In this document: positions 1-11,578 of the stretch, piece after piece
Position numbering within the stretch: position 1 is the stretch's first letter
How the letters are laid out: each line of letters opens with the position of its first letter
NCBI GenBank assembly: GCA_014843695.1
Contig: CM026390.1
Location: 16,957,682 to 17,021,681 of the forward strand
Source of the DNA: Archivesica marissinica
Taxonomy: Eukaryota > Mollusca > Bivalvia > Venerida > Vesicomyidae
Length of the DNA stretch: 64,000 bases
Direction of reading: 5' to 3'
The notes under the pieces: model-generated
Database searches by the model: none
Seen by the model: the letters and a program-made list of their open reading frames with translations, nothing else
Told to the model about the DNA's origin: nothing
Position numbers and translations under genes: made by a program

Positions 1-176
1 TCGGCTAAGCATGCCCAGGAAACATGCAAGGTCAACCGCTTACGTCGGCTAAGCATGCCGAGGGAACATGCAAGGTCAACCGCTTAAGTCGGCTAAGCAT
101 GCCGAGGGAACATGCAAGCTCAACCGCTTAAGTCGGCTAAGCATGCCCAGGGAACATGCAAGGTCCACGCAAGCGG
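1..176 (+). repeat. 44-bp tandem array from a SINE-4 body
   Basis: Four 44-bp units (GGCTAAGCATGCCCAGG core) match the body of SINE-4 at about 18538-18575 and 25430-25465. The array is cut by the window edge, so its true length is unknown. Confidence 0.85.
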
Positions 177-802
177 TTTACCATAATCACGGTGAGGTAT
201 ACACAGCATTTTCGCGCGTAACGCTGATATTGTATCATTTTAGGTTCTACATCGTATCATTCTTATGTAAACAAAGAATGCAAAGATATGGCAACTAACT
301 GTGGGGGAAATGTAAATTTCGTAACAAATTTAGCTTAAGCACCGTATTCCACGGAACTTTTGCTTCAGAGATACATGCAACCCATAGTGTATGCATATAT
401 TTTGTATAGGTTCTTCATAATAGTGGACACAATTTCGGACATGTGACACATTCTGGCGCAAGAGATAACTAATTTGCTATATATATCCTGACATACGCCT
501 GGACGTACAGGCGCATATATCATTATTACCTCAACGAATCCCATTGGTAAGACAAGTGGTTCTTGTACGATAAAGGATAGCCAAGGCTGAAATTATCCTA
601 ATAAAGAAGCTTGGTCCATATATGTCTCCCCAGTTCTGGGCATGTTTAAAAATGACACCATATTACAATATAAATATGCCTGCAGATTAAAGTTTCCGGT
701 TGAGGGGTGGAAGGGCGGGGCACGCAGCACGTTACTCGGTGCCAAACATGCGTCCTGTACGAAATGTGAATATATGCATTTGAAACTTGTGTGCTCTGCT
801 TT
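177..802. other. No recognised gene; AT-rich spacer
   Basis: Only short frames occur here and no splice-bounded exon, RNA gene or repeat was recognised. Confidence 0.5.
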
Positions 803-1024
803 AGCGCAGTGGATGCGCGTTCGCTTCAGGTACGAAAGGCCTGGAGTTCGAGCCCCGCTGGAGCCGTTACGATTGTGCCCTTAGGCAAGGCATCTAAATT
901 CTACGTTGCCTCTTCTCTCTCCCTCATGGCGATGGATTCCACCAAGAATGAGGTCTCGAGAGTGATTAATATAAGTTATAAGAACTTGTTTCGCAATCGA
1001 GTTAAAATAAATTTGTATAAACTA
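803..1024 (+). repeat. SINE-1 copy (tRNA-derived)
   Basis: The head has B-box-like GGAGTTCGAGCCCCGC. The body has CCTTAGGCAAGGCA and the tail ends GCAATCGAG..AAAATAAATTTGTATAAACTA. Related copies lie at 6748, 7273, 16682, 17971 (-) and 35302 (-). The first bases of the head are missing. Confidence 0.82.
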
Positions 1025-1246
1025 AATCTTGTCGAAACGAAACACTTTTTAGTTCTCATATATATATACGACATTGTAAAAATGGTGCGGTGCTTTTATG
1101 CATAGATTTATACGTTGGCAAGTTTCTGGGCATTCTGATGATACGTTAGGTATACTTCCATCGCATTACGGGTAACATACAGATTATAAGAGGTGTTTGA
1201 CGCATTGTCTAGATATAATATATACGATAGGCAAATAGCACTCCAT

Positions 1247-1462
1247 CCGTCTGACTATACTAAAATTAACAGTCTTTCAGATGGGACTTTAAACCTAGGT
1301 CTCGTGTCGGTGCTTTACACTGTGCACGTAAAAGAACCAGAGGAAACTCTGGAATGGGTCTCTGTCTGTATCATGCACTATCCTCCAAAATCTAAAATTA
1401 CTAATCTCTTCAAGAGGCGTCGCTCATATGGGTAACCGGTAGCGACGATAAATAAACGTAAA
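1247..1462 (+). repeat. SINE-3 copy, 5'-truncated
   Basis: It matches the body and tail (CTTTCAGATGGGAC, GAGGCGTCGCTCATATGGG, TAGCGACGATAAATAAACG) of the full copies at 23322-23606 and 48942-49222. The tRNA head is lost. Confidence 0.82.
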
Positions 1463-1610
1463 TCACAACACTCCATTCATAACCAGATTGATAACATGTT
1501 CCTGTTTATAACAGACACAGTACCAACATTAAGGGAACGTCACTCCGTCGTATTCAATATTGCTGATGTCTGATTGCAGTCTGTGAAGTTGGCTTGTAGA
1601 TGGTAGATGG

Positions 1611-3450
1611 TTATTCAGATGTTTATTGGCGAATACACAGCCATGTGTTTATTCAGATGTTTATTCAGATGTTTATTCGCGAATACATACCTAGATGTTT
1701 ATTGAGATGTTTATTGAGATGTTTATTCGTGAATACATACCTAGATGTTTATTCAGATGTTTATGCAGATGTTTATTCGCGAATACATACCTAGATGTTT
1801 ATTGAGATGTTTATTCAGATGTTTATTCGCGAATACATACCTAGATGTTTATTCAGATGTTTATTCGCGAATACATACCTAGATGTTTATTGGCGAATAC
1901 ACAGCCATGCGTGTATACATATGTTTATTCAGATGTTTATTGGCGAATACATACCTAGATGTTTATTGGCGAATACACAGCCATGCGTGTATACATATAT
2001 TTATTCAGATGTTTATTGGCGAATACACAGTCAGATGTTTATTCAGATGTTTATTCAGATGTTTATTCGCGAACACACAGTCAGATGTTTATTCAGATGT
2101 TTATTCAGATGTTTATTCGCGACTACATACCTAGATGTTTATTCAGATGTTTATTAGCGAATATACAGCCATGTGTTGGTCAGATGTTTATTCAGATGTT
2201 TATTGGCGAATACACAGTCGTATGTTTATTCAGATGTTTATTCAGATGTTTATTCGCGAATACATACCAATATGTTTATTCAGATGTTTATTGGCGAATA
2301 CACAACCATGTGTTTATTCAGATGTTTATTCAGATGTTTATTGGCGAATACACAACCATGTGTTTATTCAGATGTTTATTCAGATGTTTATTGGCGAATA
2401 TACAGCCAGGTGTTGTTCAGATGTTTATTCAGATGTTTATTGGCGAATACACAGTCGTATGTTTATTCAGATGTTTATTCAGATGTGTATTCGCGAATAC
2501 CTACCAATATGTTTATTCAGATGTGTATTGGCGAATACACAGACAGGTGTGTATTCAGATGTTTATTCAGATGTTTATTGGCGAATAAACAATACACAGC
2601 CAGATGTTTATTCAGATGTTTATTCGCGAATACACAGCCAAGTGTTTATTCAGATGTTTATTCAGATGTGTATTGGCGAATACACATACAGGTGTGTATT
2701 CAAATGTTTATTCAGATGTTTATTGGCGAATAAACAATACACAGCCAGATGTTTATTCAGATGCTTATTCGCGAATACACAGTCAGATGTTTATTCAGAT
2801 GTTTATTCAGATGTTTTTTCACGAATACATACCTAGATGTTTATTCAGATGTTTATTCGCGAATACACATTCTGATGTTTATTCAGATGTTTATTCAGAT
2901 GTTTATTGAGATGTTTATTCAGATGTTTATGCAGATGTTTATTCAGATGTTTATTGGCGAATACACAGTCAGATGTTTATTCAGATGTTTATTCAGATGT
3001 TTATTCAGATGTTTGTTCGCGAATACACAGTCAGATGTTTATTCAGATGTTTATTGGCGAATACACAATACACAGCCAGGAGTGTATTCAGATGTTTATT
3101 CGCGAATACATACCAATATGTTTATTCAGATGTGTATTGGCGAATACACAGCCAGGTGTTTATTGAGATGTTTATTCATATGTTTATTCGTGAATACACA
3201 CCTAGATGTTTATTGAGATGTTTCTTCGCGAATACACAGTTAGGCGTTTATTCAGATGTTTTTTGGCGAATACACATTCAGGTGTTTATTCAGATGTTTA
3301 TTCATATGTTTATTGGCGAATATACAGTCATGTGTTTATTCAGATGTTTATTCGCGAATACACAGCCATGTGTTTATTGAGATGTTTATTCAGATGTTTC
3401 TTCGCGAATACAGTTAGGCGTTTATTCAGCTGTTTATTGGCGAATAAGAG
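1611..3450 (+). repeat. Composite array of 12-bp TTCAGATGTTTA units with GCGAATACAC spacers
   Basis: Runs of a 12-bp unit are separated by [CG]GCGAATACA(C/T) segments with ACAGCC, ACAGTC or ATACC linkers. Unit lengths keep all three plus frames open for hundreds of bases. Repeated lengths and lack of splice or start context argue against coding. Confidence 0.9.
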
Positions 3451-3504
3451 ATGTAAGGACAATACAACACGTATACAAAACCATCAGAAGTTTTACAAAA
3501 TTCA

Positions 3505-4923
3505 TAGCTATACGGACGTTATAGCACTCTCTCGGCTATACGGACGTTACAGCACTCTCTCGGCTATACGGACTCACGTTACAGCACTCTCTCGGCTATA
3601 CGGACGTTGTAGCACTCTCTCGGCTATACGGACGTTACAGCACTCTCTCGGCTATACGGACTCACGTTATAGCACTCTCTCGGCTATACGGACGTTACAG
3701 CACTCTCTCGGCTATACGGACGTTGTAGCACTCTCTCGGCTATACGGACGTTATAGCACTCTCTCGGCTATACGGACGTTACAGCACTCTCTCGGCTATA
3801 CGGACGTTGTAGCACTCTCTCGGCTATACGGACGTTACAGCACTCTCTCGGCTATACGGACGTTACAGCACTCTCTCGGCTATACGGACGTTACAGCACT
3901 CTCTCGGCTATACGGACGTTACAGCACTCTCTCGGCTATACGGACGTTATAGCACTCTCTCGGCTATACGGACTCACGTTATAGCACTCTCTCGGCTATA
4001 CGGACTCACGTTACAGCACTCTCTCGGCTATACGGACTCACGTTACAGCACTCTCTCGGCTATACGGACTCACGTTATAGCACTCTCTACGGACTCACGT
4101 TACAGCACTCTCTCGGCTATACGGACTCAACGTTATAGCACTCTCTCGGCTATACGGACTCACGTTATAGCACTCTCTCGGCTATACGGACTCACGTTAC
4201 AGCACTCTCTCGGCTATACGGACTCAACGTTACAGCACTCTCTCGGCTATACGGACTCACGTTACAGCACTCTCTCGGCTATACGGACGCACTTATAGCA
4301 CTCTCTCGGCTATACGGACTCACGTTATAGCACTCTCTCGGCTATACGGACTCACGTTACAGCACTCTCTCGGCTATACGGACGTTACAGCACTCTCTCG
4401 GCTATACGGACGTTACAGCACTCTCTCGGCTATACGGACGTTACAGCACTCTCTCGCTATACGGACGTTACAGCACTCTCTCGGCTATACGGACCGTTAT
4501 AGCACTCTCTCGGCTATACGGACGTTATAGCACTCTCTCGGCTATACGGACGTTACAGCACTCTCTCGGCTATACGGACGTTACAGCACTCTCTCGGCTA
4601 TACGGACTTACAGCACTCTCTCGGCTATACGGACTCAACGTTATAGCACTATCTCGGCTATACGGACTCAACGTTATATCACTCTCGGCTATACGGACTC
4701 AACGTTACAGCATTCTCTCGGCTATACGGACTCAACGTTACAGCACTCTCGGCTATACGGACTCAACGTTACAGCACTCTCTCGGCTATACGGACTCACG
4801 TTACAGCACTCTCTCGGCTATACGGACTCACGTTACAGCACTCTCTCGGCTATACGGACTCACGTTACAGCACTCTCTCGGCTATACGGACTCACGTTAT
4901 AGCACTCTCTCGGCTATACGGAC
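3505..4923 (+). repeat. 28/32-bp minisatellite (CGGCTATACGGAC...)
   Basis: About 45 to 50 units of two interchangeable lengths: 28 bp with GGACGTTA and 32 bp with GGACTCACGTTA. The 28-bp type dominates early, and 32-bp types dominate from about 3960 on and at the end. Confidence 0.93.
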
Positions 4924-5691
4924 ATTGGGAATCTTGAAACTGGCTGCTTAATTCAGGTTGGCTGCATAATGGAGGTGACCACTAACACAGGTTTCACTGT
5001 ATAGATATATATATATATTTCACTGCGTGAACATGGTTTGCAGTCGAGATAGGTAGGCGGATTTGATTATTTGATGTAAATTATGCAAATCTGTTCTAAT
5101 TTGGCTGTGTACTGAGTTAATATAACTGTTGACAGTTGGTTGACACACGCATCACAATATATCTTTATGATGTAGTATGTTTATGGTACCCATTAATTTA
5201 TATATAACCAACTCGACAAGTTATAATCGACTGCTGAATACCCGCCTCTCGGGCAGTTATAGGCAGTTGTTACACAACTACTAAAAGACGAAACATTGTA
5301 TAAGGGACGTAACCGACGTCTTAGTTTTATTACAAAATATAAAATTATGCTGAGTAAGAAGTTCACTGTTTGTATAAAGTCAGAGGCAAGTGCCCTTATA
5401 AATAGCCTGACCAGGTCATCGATTCAGGGGATAGACTTTGGTCTAGTGGGTAACTAAGTGACATAACACTGATCATAGTAACACTAATGGCGTTATTTAA
5501 CGAGCAAACTCACTTGAGAATGCAAGTCTTTCGTCAGTTCTTCATAACCAGGCTAATATGCTGAGTCGCAGCTTCACTGACCGTACCTCGTGTGGTGTTG
5601 TGATCTTGACGCAGGTTCAAGTCCAAGTAGTATCATTCAAACTGGGTTATGTCGCTTGCATCATCTTGTAGACCAAGCCGGGGGTCTAAGA
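4924..5691. other. No recognised gene
   Basis: AT-rich sequence with short TATA runs (about 5005-5020). A weak tRNA-like stretch near 5430 is too diverged to call. Confidence 0.4.
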
Positions 5692-5868
5692 GGCTGTCCG
5701 ACTATCGCAGTGGCTAGCACGCTCGTAATGCAACCCAGATTCGAGCCTCGCACCGGGAAGTATTAGATGGTACTGAGGTCGCCTGATCGGATATGTGGGT
5801 ATGCCGGTATCCTCGCACACGAATGGCCACCTATACTATATGTGTATCATCCGTGCCAACGAGAGTGA
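5692..5868 (+). repeat. Diverged SINE-2 copy
   Basis: The head GGCTGTCCGACTATCGCAGT and body CGGGAAGTAT...GCCAACGAGAGTG match the full copy at 22969-23216, with many changes. It ends before the shared tail. Confidence 0.7.
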
Positions 5869-6126
5869 AATATCGTCTGATAAAATTTCAGAAATTATAT
5901 ATGCTTCCAAAAGACTCAGTCAGTTATTCCTTTGAAACTGAGTATACACACCCGAGTACTACGCCTAATTCTCATTACGTACATTATGTCCCCACCCCAA
6001 ACAGTGACATTGAACTTGTATTTTGGTAAATAAATAGTCAGATATTTAAAGGCCAAAAAAACTCATCAAACAGGATCATTTCTCAAAAACCATCAAATTA
6101 ATGCTTGGAAGCTTCGCATACACATC

Positions 6127-6916
6127 CAAGGATTAAATCTACACACAATAAGTTCCCTCTCCCAAGGACTAATTATCTACACACAGTAAGTTCCCTCTCC
6201 CAAGGACTAATTATCTACACACAGTAAGTTCCCTCTCCTAAGGACTAATTATCTACACACAGTAAGTTCCCTCTCCCAAGGACTAATTATCTACACACAG
6301 TAAGTTCCCTCTCCCAAGGACTAATTATCTACACACAGTAAGTTCCCTCTCCCAAAGACTAATTATCTACACACAGTAAGTTCCCTCTCCCAAGGACTAA
6401 TTATCTACACACAGTAAGTTCCCTCTCCCAAGGACTAATTATCTACACACAGTAAGTTCCCTCTCCCAAGGACTAATTATCTACACACAGTAAGTTCCCT
6501 CTCCCAAGGACTAATTATCTACACACAGTAAGTTCCCTCTCCCAAGGACTAATTATCTACACACAGTAAGTTCCCTCTCCCAAGGACTAATTATCTACAC
6601 ACAGTAAGTTCCCTCTCCCAAGTACTAAGTATCTACACACAGTAAGTTCCCTCTCCCAAGGACTAATTATCTACACACAGTAAGTTCCCTCTCCCAAGGA
6701 CTAATTATCTACACACAGTAAGTTCCCTCTCCCAAGGACTAATTATCTAAATTCCACGTTGCCTCTTCTCTCTCCCTCGTGGCGATGGATTCCATCAGGA
6801 ATGAGGTCTCGAGAGTGATTAATATAAGTTGACATAACTTGTTTCGCAATCGAGCTAAAATAATTTGTATAAACTAAACTAATTATTTACACACACAGTA
6901 AGTTCCCTCTCCCAAG
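6127..6916 (+). repeat. 38-bp minisatellite with a captured SINE fragment
   Basis: About 16 highly uniform units of CTACACACAGTAAGTTCCCT plus CTCCCAAGGACTAATTAT. A SINE-1 fragment (6748-6876) interrupts the last units, after which one more unit follows. Confidence 0.93.
6748..6876 (+). repeat. SINE-1 3' fragment inside the 38-bp array
   Basis: It begins at TAAATTCCACGTTGCCTC and ends at the family's TATAAACTA tail. The array resumes on the other side, so the insertion happened after the array had formed. Confidence 0.82.
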
Positions 6917-7272
6917 AGTGACAGTGTACTTGCATTTTGGCCAAATATAGTCCGATTTCAGAAAATTATGTATGCGTCAAATGTTATCATTTCTCAAAAA
7001 CCACCGAACATATTGCTGTGAAACTTCACATACACATTCGAGGACTAATTCTCCAAGTCCACACCGTATCATGATCACTGACATTGAACTTGAAACTTTG
7101 TCAATTTGAAATTCATCGGAAAGCATAAAAGACATTCTCAATTTAGCTGAACCAATACTTATGCAGTCAGCAGCGCTTGGTGAGCCACCCTCGTTAAAAT
7201 TACCATATTTACGGATCGGATAGATTTGTGTAACTAAGCTCTCTATATCCTGTATGCCATTGTTTGTTTCAG

Positions 7273-7509
7273 TCGTGGAAGTCGTGATAGCGCAGTGGAT
7301 GCGCGTTCGCTTCAGGTGCGAAAGGTCCGGAGTTCGAGCCCCGCTGGAGCCGTTACGGTTGTGTCCTTAGGCAAGGCATTTAAATTCCACATTGCCTTTT
7401 CTCTCTCCCTCGTGGCGATGGATTCCATCAGGAATGAGGTTTCGAGAGTGATTAATATAAGTTGTAAGAACTTGTTTCATAATCGAGCTAAAATAAATTT
7501 GTATAAACT
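7273..7509 (+). repeat. Full-length SINE-1, flanked by 14-bp duplications of a splice acceptor
   Basis: The element lies between two identical copies of ATTGTTTGTTTCAG (7259-7272 and 7510-7523). The right copy is the acceptor of the gene A exon at 7524. The open frame running from the SINE into the exon is a by-product. Confidence 0.88.
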
Positions 7510-7523
7510 ATTGTTTGTTTCAG

Positions 7524-7618
7524 AGGGTTACTGTCGAGATTATACGGGACGAGAAGTTGCACCCGGCATGACGTTCTTTGATGGCTGTAACTATTGCAGA
7601 TGTAGTCTGTTAGGAACG
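7524..7618 (+). CDS. Gene A, exon with first half of six-Cys pacifastin/VWC-like domain
   Basis: The exon is bounded by a good acceptor (TTGTTTGTTTCAG) and a GT donor. It enters in phase 1 and leaves in phase 0. It encodes 31 residues with the pattern C-x17-C-N-x-C-x-C-x3-G, including PGMTFFDGCNYCRC. The domain is completed by the next exon, which supplies C-T-x3-C. From C2 onward this is the pacifastin-type spacing; the C1-C2 gap of 17 is longer than usual for pacifastin and closer to VWC-like modules. The exon of gene B at 18113-18204 matches it in cysteine spacing and intron phases. A stronger-looking donor (GTGAGT) at 7628 would add three residues, but 7618 gives exactly gene B's spacing. 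Upstream exons, including any signal peptide, were not found, so the model is partial. Function is unknown; an extracellular protease inhibitor or matrix role is possible. Confidence 0.72.
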
Positions 7619-8241
7619 GTATGGGTTGTGAGTAATGTCTATTAAATACAAGATGTGTGATTATTTTATAAACATGGTCAACATGAATTCAATTATGCAA
7701 CGCTATGCATCCGTCATACTACAATACAGATTAGGACCGGTCAAGGACGGCTGATATCCTTGTCTATTTAAAGTTTTTCATATCCTGCAAACAAAGTTAT
7801 AGCTTAAGTTTAGCTTAATCATATGTTATTGCATTCATTCTAATGAACACACTTGTATAATTATGCATACGATTTATGTCATTGTTGTGCACACGAATTG
7901 TCAATAAATGTTGAAGCAAATGGGTTGGGGCCACAAGTTTTAACAACATTAGATAAAAATGCACCCGGCTTGCAAAATATTGGGGCCGCGGACATAACTT
8001 CAACAAGTATAAAATAAAAAATCTGCCTGCCTGGCCAAAATATTGGGGTCGCAATCGCGGCCCCTGTGGCCCCTGTTCCAACGCATATGTATAATATGCA
8101 TGTACATATGTACAGTGTGAGTATAAGCTGGATCTAGCTTTACGTATATGACACACGCATAATTTGTATTTAATACAAGCCAAGCTGTTTGACATACAAT
8201 GCATTTCATAAAATAAAATAACAAATATTTCTTAATTTTAG

Positions 8242-8847
8242 ACTGCATCTTGCACAAGGAGGGTATGTATTGGTCTGGTAACACCTGTACAGTCGGCGAA
8301 CCAAGTTATGCGTCCAATCAAACCGATCTTGTCCGAACAGCTTCTACACCCGGAACCGAATGCTGCAGTCAAACCCTTCCATCGTATCGACACGGTCAAA
8401 CCCAGTTTCTTGATTCATGCCACTGACATGCATCACATACACACATTCATGCGGGCAGCGAATATCAAACAAGTGAAGCAACTGAGGTCCGTCAAGCCGG
8501 TCAAGATATTTGAACCATTTCTGCCATTACAACATATTTTATATATCCAACCTGGGCAACCAATATTACCGAGCGATCGTGTTAAATCGAAATTACCAGT
8601 GAAGCGGATTTGGTCTATACATTCAAACGCGGCAGAGAAACAAATAGGACCAATACTGCCAGAGTTACCGAACATGTCACCACAGCAATTGTCACCACAC
8701 ATACATCGACCCGTGAAGCATTCCACACCTAATATACACATGGGAACACAAGCCGATCAGCGGGCACATTCGAAGCCGTATAGATCAGTGGTACTGCCAT
8801 CATATCCTATAAAGAAACTCGACCCGAACAATCGCTATGGTCACTGA
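8242..8847 (+). CDS. Gene A, last exon: second half of six-Cys domain plus proline/lysine-rich tail
   Basis: The acceptor TTAATTTTAG ends at 8241 and the exon is in phase 0. It opens with TASCTRRVC, which supplies the C-T-x3-C half-motif missing from the previous exon. About 190 residues follow, rich in Pro, Lys, His and Ile, with scattered KP motifs (RPIKPI, AVKPF, TVKPS, RSVKPVK, RPVKHS). No transmembrane segment is visible. The TGA stop is at 8845-8847, inside the first unit of a 32-bp tandem array. The tail is collinear with gene B's repeat tail but irregular, so it may be a decayed or ancestral version. Antisense open frames over this exon are shadows. No clear AATAAA was seen in the repeat-filled DNA just downstream. 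Confidence 0.68.
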   Translation, partial: TASCTRRVCIGLVTPVQSANQVMRPIKPILSEQLLHPEPNAAVKPFHRIDTVKPSFLIHATDMHHIHTFMRAANIKQVKQLRSVKPVKIFEPFLPLQHILYIQPGQPILPSDRVKSKLPVKRIWSIHSNAAEKQIGPILPELPNMSPQQLSPHIHRPVKHSTPNIHMGTQADQRAHSKPYRSVVLPSYPIKKLDPNNRYGH

Positions 8848-9520
8848 AACTCCACCCGAACAATCGCTATGGTCACTGAAACTCCACCCGAACAATCGCT
8901 ATGGTCACTGAAACTCCACCCGAACAATCGCTATGGTCACTGAAACTCCACCCGAACAATCGCTATGGTCACTGAAACTCCACCCGAACAATCGCTATGG
9001 TCACTGAAACTCCACCCGAACAATCGCTATGGTCACTGAAACTCCACCCGAACAATCGCTATGGTCACTGAAACTCCACCCGAACAATCGCTATGGTCAC
9101 TGAAACTCGACCCCCGAACAATCGCTATGGTCACTGAAACTCCACCCGAACAATCGCTATGGTCACTGAACTCCCACCCGAACAATCGCTATGGTCACTG
9201 AAACTCCACCCGAACAATCGCTATGGTCACTGAAACTCCACCCGAACAATCGCTATGGTCACTGAAACTCCACCCGAACAATCGCTATGGTCACTGAAAC
9301 TCCACCCGAAACAATCGCTATGGTCACTGAAACTCCACCCGAACAATCGCTATGGTCACTGAAACTCCACCCGAACACGCTATGGTCACTGAAACTCCAC
9401 CCGAACAATCGCTATGGTCACTGAAACTCCACCCGAACAATCGCTATGGTCACTGAAACTCCACCCGAACAATCGCTATGGTCACTGAAACTCCACCCGA
9501 ACAATCGCTATGGTCACTGA
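8821..9520 (+). repeat. 32-bp minisatellite arising at the 3' end of gene A
   Basis: About 22 near-identical units (CCCGAACAATCGCTATGGTC core). The first unit contains the last codons and the stop of gene A. Since 32 is not a multiple of 3, later units are non-coding. A few single-base indels are seen (for example near 9115 and 9375). Confidence 0.93.
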
Positions 9521-9601
9521 TGCCTAAAACAGCATATATACCCACGCAACCAGATATTGCTTTCTATCTAAGAGAGCAATTGGTTATTTTGTTTATACAA
9601 T

Positions 9602-9732
9602 TTTCGTTCGATTCAATTGCGAAACAAGTTCATGGTATGGTGGTCTCCAGACCGGACAGGTGGGTTTTCTCCGGGTACTCCTGTTTCCTCAACACACGAA
9701 TGACAACATATACGCTTTCATCCGCGTCAAAG
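9602..9732 (+). repeat. SINE-2 fragment with rearranged tail
   Basis: A reversed tail piece (TTGCGAAACAAGTTCATG) abuts a plus-strand body piece (GGTGGTCTCCAGACCGGACA...CGCTTTCATCCGCG). This suggests an insertion with an inverted 5' end or a later break. Confidence 0.6.
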
Positions 9733-9979
9733 ATTAAAAACAACAACAACAAAAACAAGTTCATACAACATTAGCGTAAGCACTCCCGATGCCATGTCTC
9801 GGTCCTGGTGGAACCCATCGCCATGGAGGACAGTGAGAGGTAACGTGGATTTACGTGTCTTGCATAAAGGCACCATCACTATGGTTCTGGCAGGCTTCGA
9901 GGCTCAACCTGTAGAGCATGATGCGACCATAGTACCCATTCCACAAAATGAGAATGTTAGCCTGGGTTATTTACTTCTG

Positions 9980-10110
9980 GCAAAATGACAAGTTGATATT
10001 ATCAGAAACTCAATTCGGCTCAGTTAATGGTATCGGTGTTAAAAATATATTTATATGACTGTCAAGGCAACATATATATCAACACATGTTCCCAGGCTAT
10101 GATACTGTAT
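9980..10110 (+). repeat. Dispersed repeat, copy 1
   Basis: GCAAAATGACAAGTTGATAT...TATCAGAAACTCAAT through GTTCCCAGGCTA recurs at 24352-24583. No coding sense or terminal repeats were seen. Confidence 0.7.
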
Positions 10111-10179
10111 ATACTCCCACAATAGACAACCATCGAAGTCTAACAGAGCAAGTATATACTCGCACAAGCGATAACCATC

Positions 10180-11322
10180 GTTACAGTGTGCTTCCAGCTG
10201 TTATTGGTGGAGGGAGACCCAGGTGGCTCTCTAAAGCAGTTACAGTGTGCTTCCAGCTGTTATTGGTGGAGAGAGACCCGGGTGGGGTCGCTCTCTAAAG
10301 CAGTAACAGTGTGCTTCCAGCTGTTATTGGTGGAGGGAGACCCGATGGCTCTCTAAAGCAGTTACAGTGTGCTTCCAGCTGTTATTGGTGGAGGAGACCC
10401 GGGTGGCTCTCTAACGCAGCTACAGTGTGCTTCAGCTGTTATTGGTGGGGGAGACCCGGTGGCTCTCTAAAGCAGTTACCGTGTGCTTCAGCTGTATGGT
10501 GGAGGGAGACCCGGTGGCTCTCTAAAGCAATACACGTGCTTCCAGCTGTTATTGGTGGAGGAGACCCGGGTGGCTCTCTAAGCAGTAACAGTGTGCTTCA
10601 GCTGTTATGGTGGAGGGAGACCCGATGGCTCTCTAAAGCAGTTACAGTGTGCTTCCAGCTGTTATTGGTGGGGGAGACCCGGGCTCTCTACGCAGTTACC
10701 GTGTGCTTCCAGTGTTAGGTGGAGGGAGACCCGCGGCTCTCTAAAGCAGCTACAGTGTCTCCAGCTTATTGGTGGAGGGAGACCCGGGGCTCTCTAAAGC
10801 AGTTACAGTGTGCTTCCAGTTGTTATTGGTGGAGGGAGACCCGGCGGCTCTCTAAAGCAGCTACAGTGTGTCTCCAGCTTTATTGGTGGAGGAGACCGGT
10901 GGGTGGCTCTCTAAAGCAGCTACAGTGTGCTTCCAGCTGTTATGGTGGAGGGAGACCGGTGGCTCTCTACGCAGTTACCGTGTGCTTCCAGCTGTTATTG
11001 GTGGAGGGAGACCCGGGTGGCTCTCTAAAGCAGTAACAGTGTGCTTCCAGCTGTTATTGGTGGAGGGAGACCCGGTGGCTCTCTAAAGCAGTTACAGTGT
11101 GCTTCCAGCTGTTATTGGTGGAGGGAGACCGGGTGGCTCTCTAAAGCAGTTACAGTGTGCTTCCAGCTGTTATTGGTGGAGGGAGACCCGGTGGCTCTCT
11201 AACGCAGTTACCGTGTGCTTCCAGCTGTTATTGGTGGAGGGAGACCCGGGTGGCTCTCTAACGCAGTTACCGTGTGCTTCCAGCTGTTATTGGTGGAGGG
11301 AGACCCGGGTGGCTCTCTAAAG
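10180..11322 (+). repeat. 59-bp minisatellite
   Basis: About 20 copies of a unit with AGTGTGCTTCCAGCTGTTAT and GGTGGAGGGAGACCCGG, with frequent 1-5 bp deletions in the middle copies (10430-10970) and cleaner copies at both ends. Confidence 0.92.
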
Positions 11323-11578
11323 CAGTGTTGCAATCACGGACGGGCGTCGACCTTCTGCGAGCCAGCTGGATAGCTTCAGGGTATGGCAGAAGTCGATACT
11401 CCCAGTGGGAGTCGAACCTACAGTGACTGCCAAGTGATTCGACCACTCGACCAACGAGGCCTCACGAGACGATTTAAGAGCCAATCAGATCAGACGATAC
11501 AACAGACGTACATGACCGTATTTTTGAAGCTGACCCGTGAGTTCCTCATTTTGAAAATGATCTCTGTTTTGATTGCAG

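Noticed and set aside
7295..7645. 116-codon frame including the gene A six-Cys exon
   Set aside because: Its first two thirds are SINE sequence and its end runs past the donor; only 7524-7618 is exon.
8433..8741. Cys-rich antisense frame opposite gene A's last exon
   Set aside because: Its cysteines fit no domain spacing, and the sense exon has splice and homology support.
9794..9988. 64-codon frame (MSRSWWNPSPW start)
   Set aside because: No domain, signal peptide or splice partner, and its end overlaps a dispersed repeat.
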